From an uncultured Oscillospiraceae bacterium (GTDB taxonomy: Bacteria > Bacillota > Clostridia > Oscillospirales > Acutalibacteraceae): DNA of 5,293 nt. The stretch lies in assembly GCA_900552265.1 (NCBI GenBank), contig URZE01000015.1:1-5293 (forward strand). The letters run 5' to 3'. Positions 5,001 to 5,293 of the stretch are shown in pieces. Position 1 is the stretch's first letter. Each line of letters starts with the position of its first letter. The translations under genes were made by a program, and so were the position numbers. The notes beneath the pieces are model-generated. The model was given only the letters and a program-made list of their open reading frames with translations. It was not told where the DNA came from and made no database searches.

Positions 5001-5003
5001 ATT

Positions 5004-5293
5004 TTAAGCACCCCTTTCAATGTTTGGATATATATCATCCTTTTTTAGCAAATCGTATATAAAGAGTCTTCCTTTCGGAGTCCAATAGGTATGAACTTTC
5101 ATATGCTGACCATCACTATCGAGATAAGTGTGAGTTTTGGTGCTGGTATATCCTTTTTCTGCATACTTTTGATACAAAAGCCATATTTCTCCTTGCTTAA
5201 ACTGAATCCCTTTTTCATGCAAGATTTTATTCATTTTTTTGGCACTCCATCCGTAGTCTTTGGCAATAGACCCTATGGATACTAAATCTTTAC
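5004..5293 (-). CDS. Phage antirepressor, KilAC domain (C-terminal part, 5' end beyond window)
   Basis: The frame is open to the right edge; about 95 residues are visible and the start is outside. The visible part matches the KilAC (ANT C-terminal) domain of phage antirepressors. It opens with LVSIGSIAKDYGWSAKKMNK, a winged-helix-like segment, then ILHEKGIQFKQGEIWLLYQK, YAEKGYTSTKTH, and the typical end VHTYWTPKGRLFIYDLL. Such proteins bind DNA or repressors and help switch from lysogeny to lytic growth. An internal ATG at 5232-5234 is not a sensible start because the domain continues upstream of it in frame. Its location 3 nt before the portal gene, in the late head operon, is unusual because antirepressors normally sit in early or immunity regions. 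The end of the gene carries the portal's ribosome binding site. Confidence 0.85.
   Translation of the reverse strand, partial: KDLVSIGSIAKDYGWSAKKMNKILHEKGIQFKQGEIWLLYQKYAEKGYTSTKTHTYLDSDGQHMKVHTYWTPKGRLFIYDLLKKDDIYPNIERGA

Noticed and set aside
1..5293. CRISPR array, tRNA, transposase, toxin-antitoxin or defence genes
   Set aside because: I found no regularly spaced direct repeats with unique spacers, no tRNA-like sequence and no recognisable motifs of these systems on either strand.

Overview
The window is part of a tailed-phage (siphovirus-type, HK97-fold) prophage or phage-derived contig with low GC. It contains no host housekeeping gene. The host is inferred: short ATTGTAC-type heptamer repeats in the gaps, the low GC and the AAAGGAG-type ribosome binding sites recall oral or animal-associated Treponema. 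The structural proteins resemble those of Firmicutes (clostridial) phages, so the host call is moderate to weak.

Layout. Positions 1-282 carry no convincing gene but contain a perfect 19-bp inverted repeat (57-75 / 90-108) and several GGATAAC motifs. Positions 283-988 (+ strand) look like a phage early operon. It has two tiny membrane-anchored proteins, the first interrupted by an in-frame TAG, then a 76-aa acidic protein of unknown function, then the first 46 codons of a Sak3/DUF1071-type single-strand annealing protein. That gene stops being recognisable at about 988. Everything from there to the right edge is on the - strand. Read from right to left it is a head-morphogenesis operon: C-terminal part of a KilAC antirepressor (cut by the window edge), portal, major capsid protein, head fiber protein, gp6-like head-tail connector, head closure/adaptor protein and HK97 gp10-like protein.

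How the genes work together. The portal forms the packaging vertex and the capsid protein, with its N-terminal scaffold-like delta domain, forms the shell. The small fiber protein probably decorates the shell. The connector, closure and gp10-like proteins build the neck and head-tail joint. Sak3 and the small + strand genes belong to the early recombination/replication module. No terminase and no prohead protease are seen; the protease would normally lie between portal and capsid.

What is odd. (1) The early module meets the late module tail to tail at about 989-993. This truncates sak3 and lies at the end of the gp10-like gene, which looks like an inversion breakpoint or an assembly/amplification chimera. 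(2) The capsid gene's strong ribosome binding site and ATG are out of frame with the capsid by one base in an A-rich run. (3) The gp10-like gene seems to lose its last residues to a one-base frameshift. (4) Three copies of a 33-bp heptamer repeat sit in the head-operon gaps, two starting at or 1 nt past a stop codon. (5) An antirepressor gene is coupled directly to the portal gene. I found no convincing new defence or mobile system; the rearrangement and the disrupted starts and stops are the main points of interest.
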